NCBI GenBank assembly: GCA_020425125.1
Contig: JAGQRV010000002.1
Coordinates: 1-36,464 of the forward strand
DNA from: Paracoccaceae bacterium
Lineage (GTDB): Bacteria; Pseudomonadota; Alphaproteobacteria; Rhodobacterales; Rhodobacteraceae
Length of the DNA: 36,464 bases
Direction: 5' to 3'
Below are positions 17,138 to 27,828 of this stretch, in pieces. Each line of letters opens with the position of its first letter. Within the stretch, counting starts at the first letter, position 1. The notes beneath the pieces are model-generated. The model did not search any database and was not told the origin of the DNA. It was given only the letters and a program-made list of their open reading frames with translations. The position numbers and the translations under genes are program-made.

Positions 17138-17156
17138 CCCGGCCCGTCTGGCCGGG
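17138..17156 (-). terminator. Possible hairpin between the ASST-like gene and the activator gene
   Basis: CCCGGCC and GGCCGGG form a perfect 7-bp stem with a five-base loop, followed on the minus strand by ACTTTAC. It lies 120 bases past the stop of the ASST-like gene, farther than a typical terminator, so the call is tentative. Confidence 0.3.
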
Positions 17157-17275
17157 TTCGCTGCCCGGCCACCGCCGGTCAGACGCGCCATCGGACACGC
17201 GGCCGTGCCATGGCGAATGACACGACGTGCGCTGGCGCCGGACCGCGAGGTCGGAGGAGTGCTCCGCCCCCAAAG

Positions 17276-18616
17276 TCACGCCCTGCACTGCACCTCGGCC
17301 ATGGCGGACAGCGCGCGGTCGCCAAGCGCCCGCGAAATGTACCGGCTCCACCCCATCAGGAAGACCTTCCCGTCCGAGCTAGTATTGACATAGGTCGCGA
17401 AAAGCCGGCCGTCGGGTCCGAAGATCAGCACACGTCCCTTGTTTTCCTGCTCCACGATCACGTGTCCGTCCGGCGTCCGGTCGGCCAGGCCTTCGGACTG
17501 CGTCACCACCTTCTCCGCGCCCATCTGTTCATCGAACTGGCTGGTGACGGTATCCGTCGCGAAGTCGTAGATCAGCAGCTGGGCGTGGTCCTTGACGTAG
17601 CCGCCCCGGCCCACATCATAGGCGTTGTTGTTGAACACGGCGATGCGGTGATCGTCCAGGATGTCGACATCGTGCTGCGCCATCCAGGGGCCGATCTTCG
17701 ACCAGACGATCTGGTTCGTCGACGGCCGGTAGAGCAGAACCATCGACTTGTGGCGGAGACTGAGGAAGAGGTCGCCCTTCTTCCAGTAGGGGCCATCCGA
17801 CAGCACCGGTTGGATGTCGTTCAGGTGCAAGGGATCCGGCTGGTATGTCCCGGATGTGAACATGAGCGGAAACAGCCCGTTCTCGCTGAACGCTTCGAAC
17901 AGGGACTTGCGGTAGAGAACCTTTCCGTCGGGCGTGATCTGCGCCATCGTGTCGTCGTAAAGTCCCGGAGCCGCCCCCGGAATTGCGGGCGGTTCCGAGT
18001 AGGAGGGCACCCAGAGCATTCCCTCCGCGTCCGGCTCGGTCGAATGGTGATAGAGTGCATCGGCATTCCGCCAGACCGGCTCGCTGCAGGGCGAAACCCG
18101 GATCAGCACAGACTGGTGGTCCTTGATCAGGAGGTCGCCGTTGTCGAACAGGTAGGGATGGATGATGCGGTACATCCGGGTATTCCAGAGGCCGTATTCG
18201 CCCAGCTTGGAATCTTGCGGCACCCCCTCGAGCAGGCTCGTTGCGTCAGGTTCCCAGCGGTGGACGGTCTTCAGGTCGGGCAGCGAGACAAGTTCCACCA
18301 CATGCCGGGACTTGTTCCCGTCGTAGTGACTGAGCAGAAGGAAGCCATCGAGGCCACCACCCGCAGAGGCGTCAAAGACCTTCCAGCCGGACTGGCCATC
18401 GAACGTGTCATTGCCGACGGCCTGCATCGGCGAACGGTCCGACAGCACCTCCTTGAGTGTCCACGGAGATTCCGCAAGCAGGACCGCGGCTCGGCCGACT
18501 GCGCCAAAATGATTGTTTCCACGCTCGGCGTCCAGAACGACGATGCCGAACGCGATGCAGCAGAGAACTGCCAGCAGGAGCCATCGGGCAAACCTTGCCC
18601 CCTCGGTGAGTTTCAT
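17276..18616 (-). CDS. Membrane-anchored arylsulfotransferase (ASST)-like protein
   Basis: A 446-residue protein with one N-terminal hydrophobic segment (residues about 9-28, FARWLLLAVLCCIAFGIVVL), then a periplasmic beta-propeller-like region. Features of the ASST family include repeated strand motifs with D-x-G (ITPDGKV, FGPDGRLF), HLNDIQPV, and an MAQHDVDIL segment whose His sits where the family has a conserved histidine. ASST enzymes transfer sulfate between phenolic donors and acceptors without PAPS; many homologues in environmental bacteria are uncharacterised, so activity is not certain. The ATG at 18616, with GGGGAAGGG upstream, is preferred to 18649. Four neighbouring leftward genes form the catabolic module, but the 224-base gap to the activator suggests a separate unit. 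Confidence 0.7.
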   Translation of the reverse strand: MKLTEGARFARWLLLAVLCCIAFGIVVLDAERGNNHFGAVGRAAVLLAESPWTLKEVLSDRSPMQAVGNDTFDGQSGWKVFDASAGGGLDGFLLLSHYDGNKSRHVVELVSLPDLKTVHRWEPDATSLLEGVPQDSKLGEYGLWNTRMYRIIHPYLFDNGDLLIKDHQSVLIRVSPCSEPVWRNADALYHHSTEPDAEGMLWVPSYSEPPAIPGAAPGLYDDTMAQITPDGKVLYRKSLFEAFSENGLFPLMFTSGTYQPDPLHLNDIQPVLSDGPYWKKGDLFLSLRHKSMVLLYRPSTNQIVWSKIGPWMAQHDVDILDDHRIAVFNNNAYDVGRGGYVKDHAQLLIYDFATDTVTSQFDEQMGAEKVVTQSEGLADRTPDGHVIVEQENKGRVLIFGPDGRLFATYVNTSSDGKVFLMGWSRYISRALGDRALSAMAEVQCRA

Positions 18617-18720
18617 CGGAACCCTTCCCCTCTTGAACGCCCCTCCCATCTGACCGTCACCCCTGAGATCAGGACGGAGGATGATGAACCCCAGCTAGCG
18701 GCGGCGGATCACCGCAGGCA

Positions 18721-18736
18721 ATAAACCTTGGTTTAT
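18721..18736. promoter_or_regulatory. Inverted repeat ATAAACC-TT-GGTTTAT
   Basis: Perfect 7-bp arms around a two-base centre, strikingly AT-rich for this genome. It lies 18 bases past the tRNA-Val(UAC) 3' end and about 105 bases upstream of the ASST-like start. It could be an operator for that gene; a two-base loop makes it a poor terminator. Confidence 0.4.
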
Positions 18737-18753
18737 GCGACAGAGTCTCGGCG

Positions 18754-18829
<76 letters not shown>

Positions 18830-18839
18830 GCTGCCGCCG

Positions 18840-18869
18840 TCTTTACCTTGTTCGCGACGGCTCGCGCAA
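18840..18869 (-). promoter_or_regulatory. Candidate promoter of tRNA-Val(UAC)
   Basis: On the minus strand TTGCGC (18869-18864), an 18-base spacer and TAAAGA (18845-18840) precede the tRNA 5' end by about ten bases. The second valine tRNA has a similar TTGC-type -35. Confidence 0.55.
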
Positions 18870-19012
18870 GCGGTAGGGCTCCGGCACTCTGCCTCCGGAT
18901 GAAGCAGGAATCACTCTTGATGCCGGTCGGTGGACCTGACCGCGGCGGAGCGGCTTGACAGAAAGATGTCCGCACGTCCCCCTTTCGCCAGACTTAGCCG
19001 GGAGAGAGCAGC

Positions 19013-19906
19013 ATGAAGATGTCCGGAGCCGGTCTGGCATTCCTTCTCGCAACCGCCACCGCTGGGGCACATGCCGACGAGAGCCGGATCGCCGTCGTCT
19101 CGGCCTTCAAGCCAGAGTGGCAGATCCTGCGCGGGAAGATCGAGGCACCCGAGGAACAGACGATCAACGGCACCGTTTTCGTCAGCGGCGCGCTCGCCGG
19201 CAAGCCGGTGGTGGCCTTCCTGTCCGGCATTTCAATGGTCAATGCCGCGATGACCACCCAACTCGCGCTCGACCATTTCGATGTCTCGGCCATCGTGTTT
19301 TCGGGCATTGCCGGCGGCGTCGATCCGGATCTTGATATCGGTGACGTCGTCGTGCCCGAGAACTGGGGCCAGTACCTGGATTCCATCTTCGCGCGCGAGA
19401 CGGTCGACGGCTACGTGATCCCGTCCTGGATGCACTCGGACTTCCCCAATTTCGACATGATGTTTCCGCGCAATCAGGACGTGGTGAGCGACCGCCAACC
19501 CGAACCCGAGACCCGGTTCTGGTTCCCGGTCGACCCGGGCCTCCTTGACGTTGCCCGCAAGGTCGCCGGATCACTCGACCTGGCCGATTGCGCGCCGCAA
19601 GGCGGCTGCCTGTCGACACCGCCCCGGATCGTCGTCGGCGGCAACGGCGTCTCGGGCGCGGCCTTTGTCGACAATGCCGATTTCCGCGCCTATGCTTTCG
19701 AGACCTTCGACGCCAGGGTACTCGACATGGAAAGCGCCGCAGTTGCGCAGGTCGCCTATGTCAACGAGGTGCCTTTCATCGCCTTCCGGTCCCTGTCGGA
19801 TCTCGCCGGTGGGGGCGAGAGCGAGAACGAACTGCCGATCTTCTTCCAACTAGCGGCGGACAACGCCGCCACTGTCATGATGCACGTGCTGGAGGCCATG
19901 CCGTGA
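19013..19906 (+). CDS. Exported MTA/SAH nucleosidase-like protein (PNP/UDP phosphorylase superfamily)
   Basis: A 297-residue protein with a signal peptide (residues 1-22, LAFLLATATAGAHA then DE). The mature part resembles 5'-methylthioadenosine/S-adenosylhomocysteine nucleosidase: Glu35 in AFKPEW aligns with the water-activating Glu near the N-terminus, SGIAGGVDPDLDIGDVVV (97-114) with the glycine-rich ribose/base region, Met239-Glu240 (DMESAAVAQ) with the ribose-binding pair, and Asp263 (RSLSDLAGG) with the purine-protonating Asp. Cytoplasmic MTANs have no signal peptide and are about 230 residues. This one carries an insertion at about 118-200 containing Cys193 and Cys199, a possible periplasmic disulfide. 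GGGAGAGAG precedes the ATG. The gene sits between two oppositely oriented tRNA-Val genes. Substrate specificity is inferred only. Confidence 0.8.
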   Translation: MKMSGAGLAFLLATATAGAHADESRIAVVSAFKPEWQILRGKIEAPEEQTINGTVFVSGALAGKPVVAFLSGISMVNAAMTTQLALDHFDVSAIVFSGIAGGVDPDLDIGDVVVPENWGQYLDSIFARETVDGYVIPSWMHSDFPNFDMMFPRNQDVVSDRQPEPETRFWFPVDPGLLDVARKVAGSLDLADCAPQGGCLSTPPRIVVGGNGVSGAAFVDNADFRAYAFETFDARVLDMESAAVAQVAYVNEVPFIAFRSLSDLAGGGESENELPIFFQLAADNAATVMMHVLEAMP

Positions 19907-19913
19907 AGGGAAA

Positions 19914-19988
19914 TGGTGGGTGATGAGGGATTCGAACCCCCGGCATCTTCGATGTGAACGAAGCGCTCTACCACTGAGCTAATCACCC
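19914..19988 (-). tRNA. tRNA-Val (anticodon CAC)
   Basis: A 75-base cloverleaf with encoded CCA: acceptor GGGTGAT/ATCACCC, anticodon stem CTTCG/CGAAG around loop TTCACAT (anticodon CAC), T arm GGGGG-TTCGAAT-CCCTC. It differs from the UAC tRNA by six substitutions and one deleted D-loop base, which points to duplication and anticodon change. The 3' end is seven bases from the convergent nucleosidase stop. Confidence 0.96.
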
Positions 19989-19998
19989 ATGGGCGCGG

Positions 19999-20027
19999 CT
20001 TCTAGCCGTGCGATCCGACCGGTGCAA
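19999..20027 (-). promoter_or_regulatory. Candidate promoter of tRNA-Val(CAC)
   Basis: On the minus strand TTGCAC (20027-20022), a 17-base spacer and TAGAAG (20004-19999) lie ten bases before the tRNA 5' end, the same layout as for tRNA-Val(UAC). Confidence 0.5.
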
Positions 20028-20199
20028 GACCCGAAATCACCAAACGCCGGAGCCCTCCCGACAGACAGTGGCGCGCACAAAGAATTTCCTTGCCGCGCAC
20101 CGATTTTAACCCACAGCTCCGCAAGATCGCACTATGTTTCCGGCCAGAGGGGCCCACACAGGCCGCGGGTCCGATTTGACGAGGATTATTGCGCACGCC

Positions 20200-20694
20200 A
20201 TGAGATCTTCCGCTCCGAAGGTATTCCGCATTCAGACCGAAGCGGATCTGGAGCGCATTCCTTTCGTGAACGGCATGGCGGCCGTCGAGATCCCGGCGCA
20301 TCTCCTCGACAAGCTCGAACTCAAGCATGCCGAACGCGGCGACAGCCCGCGGCTCAGGGCACTGGAGAAATCCATCCGCGACCGCGGCTTTCAGCCGATC
20401 GAGCCGATCACGGCGCGCATCGGCCGCCGGGGACGCTGGATCGTCATCAACGGGGGCCATCGGATCACTGCCGCTCGCCACGTGATGCGTGAATTCTGGA
20501 CCAACCTGTTCGGTGACAAGGTGCAGACCTTCTACTTCATCCTGTTCACCAATCCCGAAAGCTGGAGCAAGGTGCCCCCTCCATCCGGCGTGGAGATCGA
20601 TCGCGAAGTGCATCCCGAGGATAGCGAACTTCGCGAACAATGGAGCCGTGCCTCGGCCCGGATGAACGAGGTCAGGGCTCCGCCGAGGCGATGA
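20200..20694 (+). CDS. Small stand-alone ParB-N-domain-like protein
   Basis: A 164-residue protein. A central ParB/Srx-type fold is suggested by IPAHLLDKLEL, RLRALEKSIRDRGFQPIEPITARI and INGGHRITAARHVM, where GGHR takes the place of the GERR-type nucleotide-binding box of ParB. There is no helix-turn-helix or C-terminal dimer domain, so it is not a partition ParB; single-domain relatives include nucleotide-hydrolysing and regulatory proteins. The ATG at 20200 (MRSSAPKVFRIQ) is preferred because the upstream extension to 20134 is low in complexity, though neither start has a good ribosome site. It is flanked by tRNA-Val(CAC) and, convergently, lon, with which it shares a terminator hairpin. 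The cellular role is unknown. Confidence 0.65.
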   Translation: MRSSAPKVFRIQTEADLERIPFVNGMAAVEIPAHLLDKLELKHAERGDSPRLRALEKSIRDRGFQPIEPITARIGRRGRWIVINGGHRITAARHVMREFWTNLFGDKVQTFYFILFTNPESWSKVPPPSGVEIDREVHPEDSELREQWSRASARMNEVRAPPRR

Positions 20695-20850
20695 CGATCT
20701 TAGCCGACAACGTCTGACCGCCGGCGGATGTTACATCTGCTTCAGACCGCAACAATTTGAAATTCTGCAGGCATCCGTCGCAAGCGGAGTCCGTTAGGGG
20801 CCCTGCCAGACGTCCCGGACCGGACAGATCTCGCAACCAGGAAAGACAGC

Positions 20851-20874
20851 AGCCCCACGCAGGAGCGTGGGGCT
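20851..20874 (-). terminator. Hairpin terminator of lon (possibly shared with the convergent ParB-like gene)
   Basis: A perfect 10-bp stem (AGCCCCACGC / GCGTGGGGCT) with an AGGA loop lies 27 bases past the lon stop. On the minus strand it is followed by GTCTTTC; on the plus strand by GAGATTTCTT. It can serve both genes. Confidence 0.75.
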
Positions 20875-20901
20875 GAGATTTCTTCCGCGCGTTGCGACCG
20901 G

Positions 20902-23307
<2,406 letters not shown>

Positions 23308-23373
23308 GTGAATTCCCTATGGCAGCGGGTGCTGGCCCCTGGACGGCGGCCCTGCACCCTCTCCGGATGCTGG

Positions 23374-23404
23374 CTTAAGTGGTAGCGGCAAATAGCCGTG
23401 TCAA
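23374..23404 (-). promoter_or_regulatory. lon: Candidate lon promoter
   Basis: On the minus strand TTGACA (23404-23399) is followed after 18 bases by ACTTAA (23380-23375), about 67 bases before the lon ATG. The extended CCACTTAA faintly resembles a sigma-32 -10 (CCCCAT type), which would suit a heat-shock gene; a sigma-70 reading is equally possible. Confidence 0.5.
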
Positions 23405-23562
23405 CTCGACCAGCCCGCATTGCCGACCACACTGCGCCGCTTCCCTGACGAGGGCAAGCGAAAGCGCGGCAGCCAGGGCATGATTGCGCAATCTATACGT
23501 GTGAAGACGGGCCTGCCGACGCCTGCCCGGATCGCGGCCGAAATGCTCCGGATTCTGGCGTA

Positions 23563-24693
23563 TCAGAGCGGGTCGATATCTCCCTGACGCCGCGCGGCAT
23601 GGAACGTTGCCTCGAACTCCGCGAAGCAGCCAGATTCAATGGAGTCGCGGATCCCTGCCATCAGGACCTGATAGTAGTGAAGGTTGTGCCAGGTCAGCAG
23701 CATGGCCGAAATGATCTCGCCCGCCCGGAACACATGGTGAAGATAGGCCCTGCTGTAACTGCGGCAGGCCGGACAGCTGCAGCTATCGTCGATCGGACGC
23801 GGATCGTCCTGATGACGGGCGTTCTTGATGTTGAGGACACCCCGGCGCGTGAAGACCTGACCGGTGCGCCCCGACCGGGTCGGCAGCACGCAATCGAACA
23901 TGTCGACCCCCCGGGCCACGGCGCCGACGATGTCGTCCGGCTTGCCCACACCCATCAGGTAGCGCGGCCGGTCGTCCGGCAGCATGCCAGGGGCGTAGTC
24001 GAGCACTTCGAACATCTTGTCCTGCCCCTCCCCCACGGCGAGCCCGCCGATCGCATATCCGTCGAAGCCGATCTCGCGCAGGCGCGCGGCGCTTTCCCCC
24101 CTCTGGTCGGGATAGACCGATCCCTGCTGGATGCCGAACAGCGCATACCCCGGCCTGTCGCCGAATGCGTCGCGCGATCGCCGGGCCCACCGCATCGACA
24201 GGTCCATCGACGCCCGCGCCGTCGCCGCATCGGCCGGGAAGGGCGTGCATTCGTCGAAGCACATTACGATATCCGAGCCGAGCAGGCGCTGGATCTCCAT
24301 CGATCGTTCAGGCGTAAGCCAGTGTTCCGAGCCGTCGATATGGGACCGGAAACGCACCCCCTGCTCGCTCATCTTCCTCAGGTCGGACAGGCTCATCACC
24401 TGGAAGCCGCCGGAATCGGTCAGAATCGGGCCGTCCCAGTTCATGAAGCGGTGGAGCCCGCCGAGGCGGTCGATCCGCTCAGCCGTCGGCCGCAGCATCA
24501 GATGATAGGTGTTGCCGAGAAGGATTTCGGCACCGGTCGCCCGGACGCTTTCCGGCAGCATCGCCTTGACGGTGGCGGCAGTGCCCACCGGCATGAAGGC
24601 AGGCGTCTGAATGGTCCCGCGCGGCAACGTGATCGTGCCGCGGCGGGCCTTGCCGTCACTGGCCTGGAGCGCGAAGCGGAATTTTCTGTCCAT
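23563..24693 (-). CDS. tgt: Queuine/preQ1 tRNA-guanine transglycosylase (Tgt)
   Basis: Exchanges guanine-34 of tRNAs with GUN anticodons (Asp, Asn, His, Tyr) for preQ1 during queuosine synthesis. The 376 residues match the bacterial family length. The catalytic Asp93 lies in [13 protein letters not shown] and the nucleophilic Asp267 in [15 protein letters not shown]. Zinc ligands are Cys305, Cys307, Cys310 (SCSCPAC) and His336 (LTWHN). An AGGAGG a few bases upstream fixes the ATG. The gene follows no queA or queuosine partner here; it is divergent from the VPLPA-CTERM gene and lies 255 bases from lon, so it probably has its own promoter in the 24694-24816 gap. Confidence 0.98.
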   Translation of the reverse strand: MDRKFRFALQASDGKARRGTITLPRGTIQTPAFMPVGTAATVKAMLPESVRATGAEILLGNTYHLMLRPTAERIDRLGGLHRFMNWDGPILTDSGGFQVMSLSDLRKMSEQGVRFRSHIDGSEHWLTPERSMEIQRLLGSDIVMCFDECTPFPADAATARASMDLSMRWARRSRDAFGDRPGYALFGIQQGSVYPDQRGESAARLREIGFDGYAIGGLAVGEGQDKMFEVLDYAPGMLPDDRPRYLMGVGKPDDIVGAVARGVDMFDCVLPTRSGRTGQVFTRRGVLNIKNARHQDDPRPIDDSCSCPACRSYSRAYLHHVFRAGEIISAMLLTWHNLHYYQVLMAGIRDSIESGCFAEFEATFHAARRQGDIDPL

Positions 24694-24816
24694 GCCTGCC
24701 TCCTATCGGGAAACAGGCGCTTGGCAAGGGCCAGCAGAGCCGGAACGCGCATCGAGGCCGCGTTGACCCCTTGGTAACCTTATCCCCGTATCGCTCGCCA
24801 CAGATCGGGGAGCACG

Positions 24817-25740
24817 ATGGTTCTTTCAGTTCTTCGGACGGCCATTCCGTTGATGTGTGCGGTTGCTGCGGTGACGCCGGCGGCAGCGGTGCCGATCCGG
24901 CACGACCTGCGGCCGATCAGTTCGTGCAACCTCGGGACGCCCGACGGATGCGATCCGCTCGCGGTCCAGAGCGAAGTAGTCGAACAGCTTCTGGGCCGGA
25001 CCGGCATCGAGGTCACGCATCTGTTCCCGGTCGACCCGACCAGCATGTTCGTACCCCGCGTGGCCCGCGCCTTCGTCACGGACCTTGTCGCCAAACTGCA
25101 GGGGATGGCCCAGGTCGACGACTTCCTTGCCTTCATCGCCGCCGACTCGATCGCCCCCGAAGACCTGTTTGCCGCCGGGCTTTTCGGCCCAGCGGCTGGA
25201 GTTGCGGGTCTGTTGGGCAGGACCGCGCCGATCGGCGGCTTTCCGGGCGCCAATCCGGAGCTCTTCAACGCCATAGGCTCAGGTGGGCAGGTCACGGTAA
25301 GCGGCCCCACTTTCGGGCGGTCCACCAATCCGGCCACATATTATTCCGGCTTCCAGAGCCCCGTCTCCGTCTTCGCCGGCGCCAGCGGTTCAGGTGGCAC
25401 CGGCTCCAGTTCCGGCGGAACCGCTCCAGGTTCATCCAACGCAAGCTCAGGTGGCTCAGATGCTTCCGGTCCAACGACCCTCCCCAGCGGAGCCGGCACG
25501 TCGCCGGGCACGGGCGGTCGTAGCGGTGGCACGGGCGCGCGCGGAACCGGGACGACTGGGTCAGGCGGCGGCAGTGGCGGATCAGGCGGGCTTTCCGGTG
25601 GCGGCGGCGGCTCCGGCTCCGGCTCCGGCTCCGGAACGGGGAGCGCCGCGACCATTCCTCCCGTTCCCCTTCCGGCACCCGCGCTACTGCTTCTCGGCGC
25701 ACTGGCTGCACTTTCGGCCGCGCGGCTGCACAGGATCTAG
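24817..25740 (+). CDS. VPLPA-CTERM exosortase-substrate protein, Gly/Ser-rich
   Basis: A 307-residue exported protein. The signal peptide is at residues 1-24 ([12 protein letters not shown]). A folded part of about 160 residues follows, with two cysteines ([11 protein letters not shown]). Next is a long low-complexity Gly/Ser/Thr stretch (about 188-282). The C-terminus is a tripartite sorting signal: [27 protein letters not shown], that is, a VPLPA motif, one hydrophobic helix and a short basic tail. This is the Rhodobacterales variant of PEP-CTERM, predicted to be cut by an exosortase and placed on the cell surface or in the extracellular matrix. No exosortase gene is in the window. GGGGAG six bases before the ATG supports the start. 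The function of the folded part is unknown. Confidence 0.75.
   Translation: MVLSVLRTAIPLMCAVAAVTPAAAVPIRHDLRPISSCNLGTPDGCDPLAVQSEVVEQLLGRTGIEVTHLFPVDPTSMFVPRVARAFVTDLVAKLQGMAQVDDFLAFIAADSIAPEDLFAAGLFGPAAGVAGLLGRTAPIGGFPGANPELFNAIGSGGQVTVSGPTFGRSTNPATYYSGFQSPVSVFAGASGSGGTGSSSGGTAPGSSNASSGGSDASGPTTLPSGAGTSPGTGGRSGGTGARGTGTTGSGGGSGGSGGLSGGGGGSGSGSGSGTGSAATIPPVPLPAPALLLLGALAALSAARLHRI
25609..25632 (+). repeat. Four tandem GGCTCC hexamers inside the VPLPA-CTERM gene
   Basis: Four exact copies of GGCTCC encode Gly-Ser dipeptides within the low-complexity linker. Because the unit is six bases, copy-number slippage would change linker length without breaking the frame. Confidence 0.8.
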
Positions 25741-25921
25741 ACTTCCGCAGAGCAGCGTGCGCCACATCCGTGACCCGGGGCGGTGGCCGGGGTCCCATGC
25801 CTCTTGTGCGGCAAGGCCAGTTGGCCCATCACACCCGCGACAGCCGGGAGCCGGGATTCGCGCGGGATGCCGCGGTCGGGTCCCCCGCCCGGCACCGGCA
25901 ATGGTCCGAGGCGCGATTCCC

Positions 25922-27343
25922 ATGGACGAGAATGCGATGGCTTCCGGCACATTCCGTGTCGGCTGGGAAGAATGGGTCGGCCTGCCCGAGCTCGGCCTGC
26001 CCGCCCTGAAGGCGAAGGTGGATACCGGCGCGCGAACCTCCGCGCTGCATGCCTTCGACATCGAGGCGTTCGGTCCGTCCCAGGCGCCCAAGGTACGTTT
26101 CGACATCCATCCGATTCCGGGGCGCGACGACGTCTCGATCACCTGTTCGGCCAAAATCCTTGATCGTCGCGAGGTCACCTCGTCGAACGGCGAGGCCGAA
26201 TGGCGCTATGTCATCGGCACGGACATCCTCATGGGGGATCATCGTTGGCCGATCGAGATCACGCTCACGGACCGGGGCTCGATGAGCAACAGGATGCTGC
26301 TCGGCCGGCAAGCGTTGCGCGACGACATGCTGATCACGCCTTCCGCCCGCTTCTGTCAGCCCGAGCTCAGCTATGACGTCTATCACACGGCCGCGATGAC
26401 CGTGGCGGCCCCGACGCGGACCCTGCGAATCTGCGTGCTGAGCCGCGAGGAGCACAACTATTCCACCCGCCGCCTGGTTGAAGAGGGCGAGAAGCGCGGC
26501 CATGTGGTCGAGGTGATCGACACTACCCGCTGCTACATGGCGATCAACGCGCTTGCACCCGAAGTGCATTACGACGGCAAGCGTCTGCCGCGCTACGACG
26601 TGATCATCCCGCGGATCGGCGCCTCGATCACGCCTTACGGCACAGCCGTCATCCGCCAGTTTGAGACCGTCGGCACCTATGTCGTGAATCCATCGGACGG
26701 CATCACCGCCAGCCGGGACAAGCTTCACGCCCACCAGATCCTGGCGCGCCACAAGATCGGGATGCCTGCCACGGCTTTCGCCGCCTCGCCCAAGGACACC
26801 TCGAACCTGATCGGGCTCGTGGGAAGCACGCCGCTGATCGTGAAGCTGCTGGAAAGCACTCAGGGCAAGGGCGTCGTTCTGGCCGAGACCCGCAAGGCGG
26901 CGGAATCGGTGATCTCCGCCTTCCGGGGATTGAAGGCGAATTTTCTCGTCCAGCATTTCGTCAAGGAAGCCGCGGGCGAGGACATCCGCTGTCTGGTCGT
27001 CGGCGGCCGGGTCGTCGCCGCCATGAAGCGGTCGGCGGCCGAGGGTGATTTCCGCTCCAACCTCCATCTCGGCGGCCAGGCAGTCGCGGTCCGCATCACA
27101 CGGGAGGAGCGTGATACCGCTTCCCGCGCCGCCAGGGCATTCCGGCTCAATCTTGCCGGGGTGGATCTGTTGCGGTCGGACAGCGGGCCGAAGGTGCTTG
27201 AAGTCAATTCCTCGCCCGGTCTCGAAGGGATCGAGACCGCAACCCGGAAGAACGTGACCGGCCTGCTCTATGACGAGATCGAGAAGCGGGTCCGCCCGGC
27301 GCCGGCACGCCGGCGCAGCGCGGTGCGCGGCGAGCGCACCTAG
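25922..27343 (+). CDS. rimK: RimB-RimK fusion: retropepsin-like domain plus ATP-grasp glutamate ligase
   Basis: A 473-residue fusion. Residues about 10-155 form a RimB-like (ATP-dependent zinc protease/retropepsin-type) domain with [13 protein letters not shown] (32-44), where Asp34 is the acidic protease-like residue, and [11 protein letters not shown] near its end. Residues about 168-460 are Rim[21 protein letters not shown], the ATP-grasp core [37 protein letters not shown], and the metal-binding [14 protein letters not shown]. RimK adds glutamates to the C-terminus of ribosomal protein S6; RimB is thought to modulate or reverse this. Having both in one chain ties ligase and protease together. 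The ATG at 25922 is a best guess (a second ATG at 25937). The coding frame stays open upstream to 25394, but that segment overlaps the preceding gene. Confidence 0.87.
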   Translation: MDENAMASGTFRVGWEEWVGLPELGLPALKAKVDTGARTSALHAFDIEAFGPSQAPKVRFDIHPIPGRDDVSITCSAKILDRREVTSSNGEAEWRYVIGTDILMGDHRWPIEITLTDRGSMSNRMLLGRQALRDDMLITPSARFCQPELSYDVYHTAAMTVAAPTRTLRICVLSREEHNYSTRRLVEEGEKRGHVVEVIDTTRCYMAINALAPEVHYDGKRLPRYDVIIPRIGASITPYGTAVIRQFETVGTYVVNPSDGITASRDKLHAHQILARHKIGMPATAFAASPKDTSNLIGLVGSTPLIVKLLESTQGKGVVLAETRKAAESVISAFRGLKANFLVQHFVKEAAGEDIRCLVVGGRVVAAMKRSAAEGDFRSNLHLGGQAVAVRITREERDTASRAARAFRLNLAGVDLLRSDSGPKVLEVNSSPGLEGIETATRKNVTGLLYDEIEKRVRPAPARRRSAVRGERT

Positions 27344-27369
27344 ACGCGACCGGCGGCACGGCCTATATT
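27341..27369 (+). promoter_or_regulatory. Candidate sufT promoter
   Basis: TAGACG (27341-27346), which includes the rimK stop codon, is separated by 17 bases from TATATT (27364-27369), one of the best -10 boxes in the window, 27 bases before the sufT ATG. Confidence 0.5.
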
Positions 27370-27396
27370 CCTTTGCGAATTAGTAAGGGATTTGCG

Positions 27397-27768
27397 ATGC
27401 CGACCCGCGAAACCGAGGCCGCACCGATGGAGGGGGCGCCCCTCATCCGGCCCTCGTCGACCGACAACCCTCTCTACCCGTCGATCGTCGAAGCGTGCCG
27501 CACCGTCTATGATCCCGAGATCCCGGTGAACATCTTCGATCTCGGGCTGGTCTACACGATCGACATCAGCGACGAGGGCGACGTCGGCGTGGTGATGACC
27601 CTGACCGCGCCCGGATGTCCGGTTGCGGGCGAGATGCCCGGCTGGCTCGCCGATGCGATCGATCCGCTGCCGGGGGTCAAGACGGTCAATGTGGAAATCA
27701 CCTTCGATCCGCCCTGGGGCATGGACATGATGTCCGACGAGGCGCGGCTCGAACTGGGATTCATGTAG
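27397..27768 (+). CDS. sufT: SUF-associated Fe-S assembly protein SufT (MIP18/DUF59 family)
   Basis: A 123-residue MIP18-family protein. The family core is present: VYDPEIPVNIFDLGLVY (38-53) and TAPGCP (70-75) with the single conserved Cys74, followed by FDPPWGMDMMSDEARLELGF. SufT supports maturation or repair of iron-sulfur proteins, especially under high demand. The PaaD subfamily has a zinc-binding tail, which is absent here, so SufT is the better label. AAGGGA six bases before the ATG supports the start. The main suf operon is not in the window, but a SufA/IscA carrier lies four genes away on the same strand, with a SatD-like regulator and a DUF3307 protein between them. Confidence 0.9.
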   Translation: MPTRETEAAPMEGAPLIRPSSTDNPLYPSIVEACRTVYDPEIPVNIFDLGLVYTIDISDEGDVGVVMTLTAPGCPVAGEMPGWLADAIDPLPGVKTVNVEITFDPPWGMDMMSDEARLELGFM

Positions 27769-27828
27769 GCGTGAAGCGCCGGCGGCGGTCGCTCTCGGCC
27801 AGTGGTGTCTCGCAAGTCCGAGGCCTTC

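Noticed and set aside
14895-17393. An 832-codon plus-strand frame across the sigma-54 activator gene
   Set aside because: The minus strand encodes a complete GAF-AAA+-Fis activator; the plus frame is an antisense shadow.
17138-18736. Insertion sequence or integron ends around the ASST-like and tRNA genes
   Set aside because: No transposase, integrase or terminal repeats were seen; the dyads are isolated short elements.
25530-25650. Possible CRISPR or longer tandem array in the Gly/Ser-rich region
   Set aside because: The repeats are hexamers encoding Gly-Ser in frame, with no spacer structure.
25394-25921. In-frame extension of the RimB-RimK gene by 176 codons
   Set aside because: It overlaps the VPLPA-CTERM gene and has low-complexity Ala/Pro/Arg composition; the RimB fold begins after 25922.
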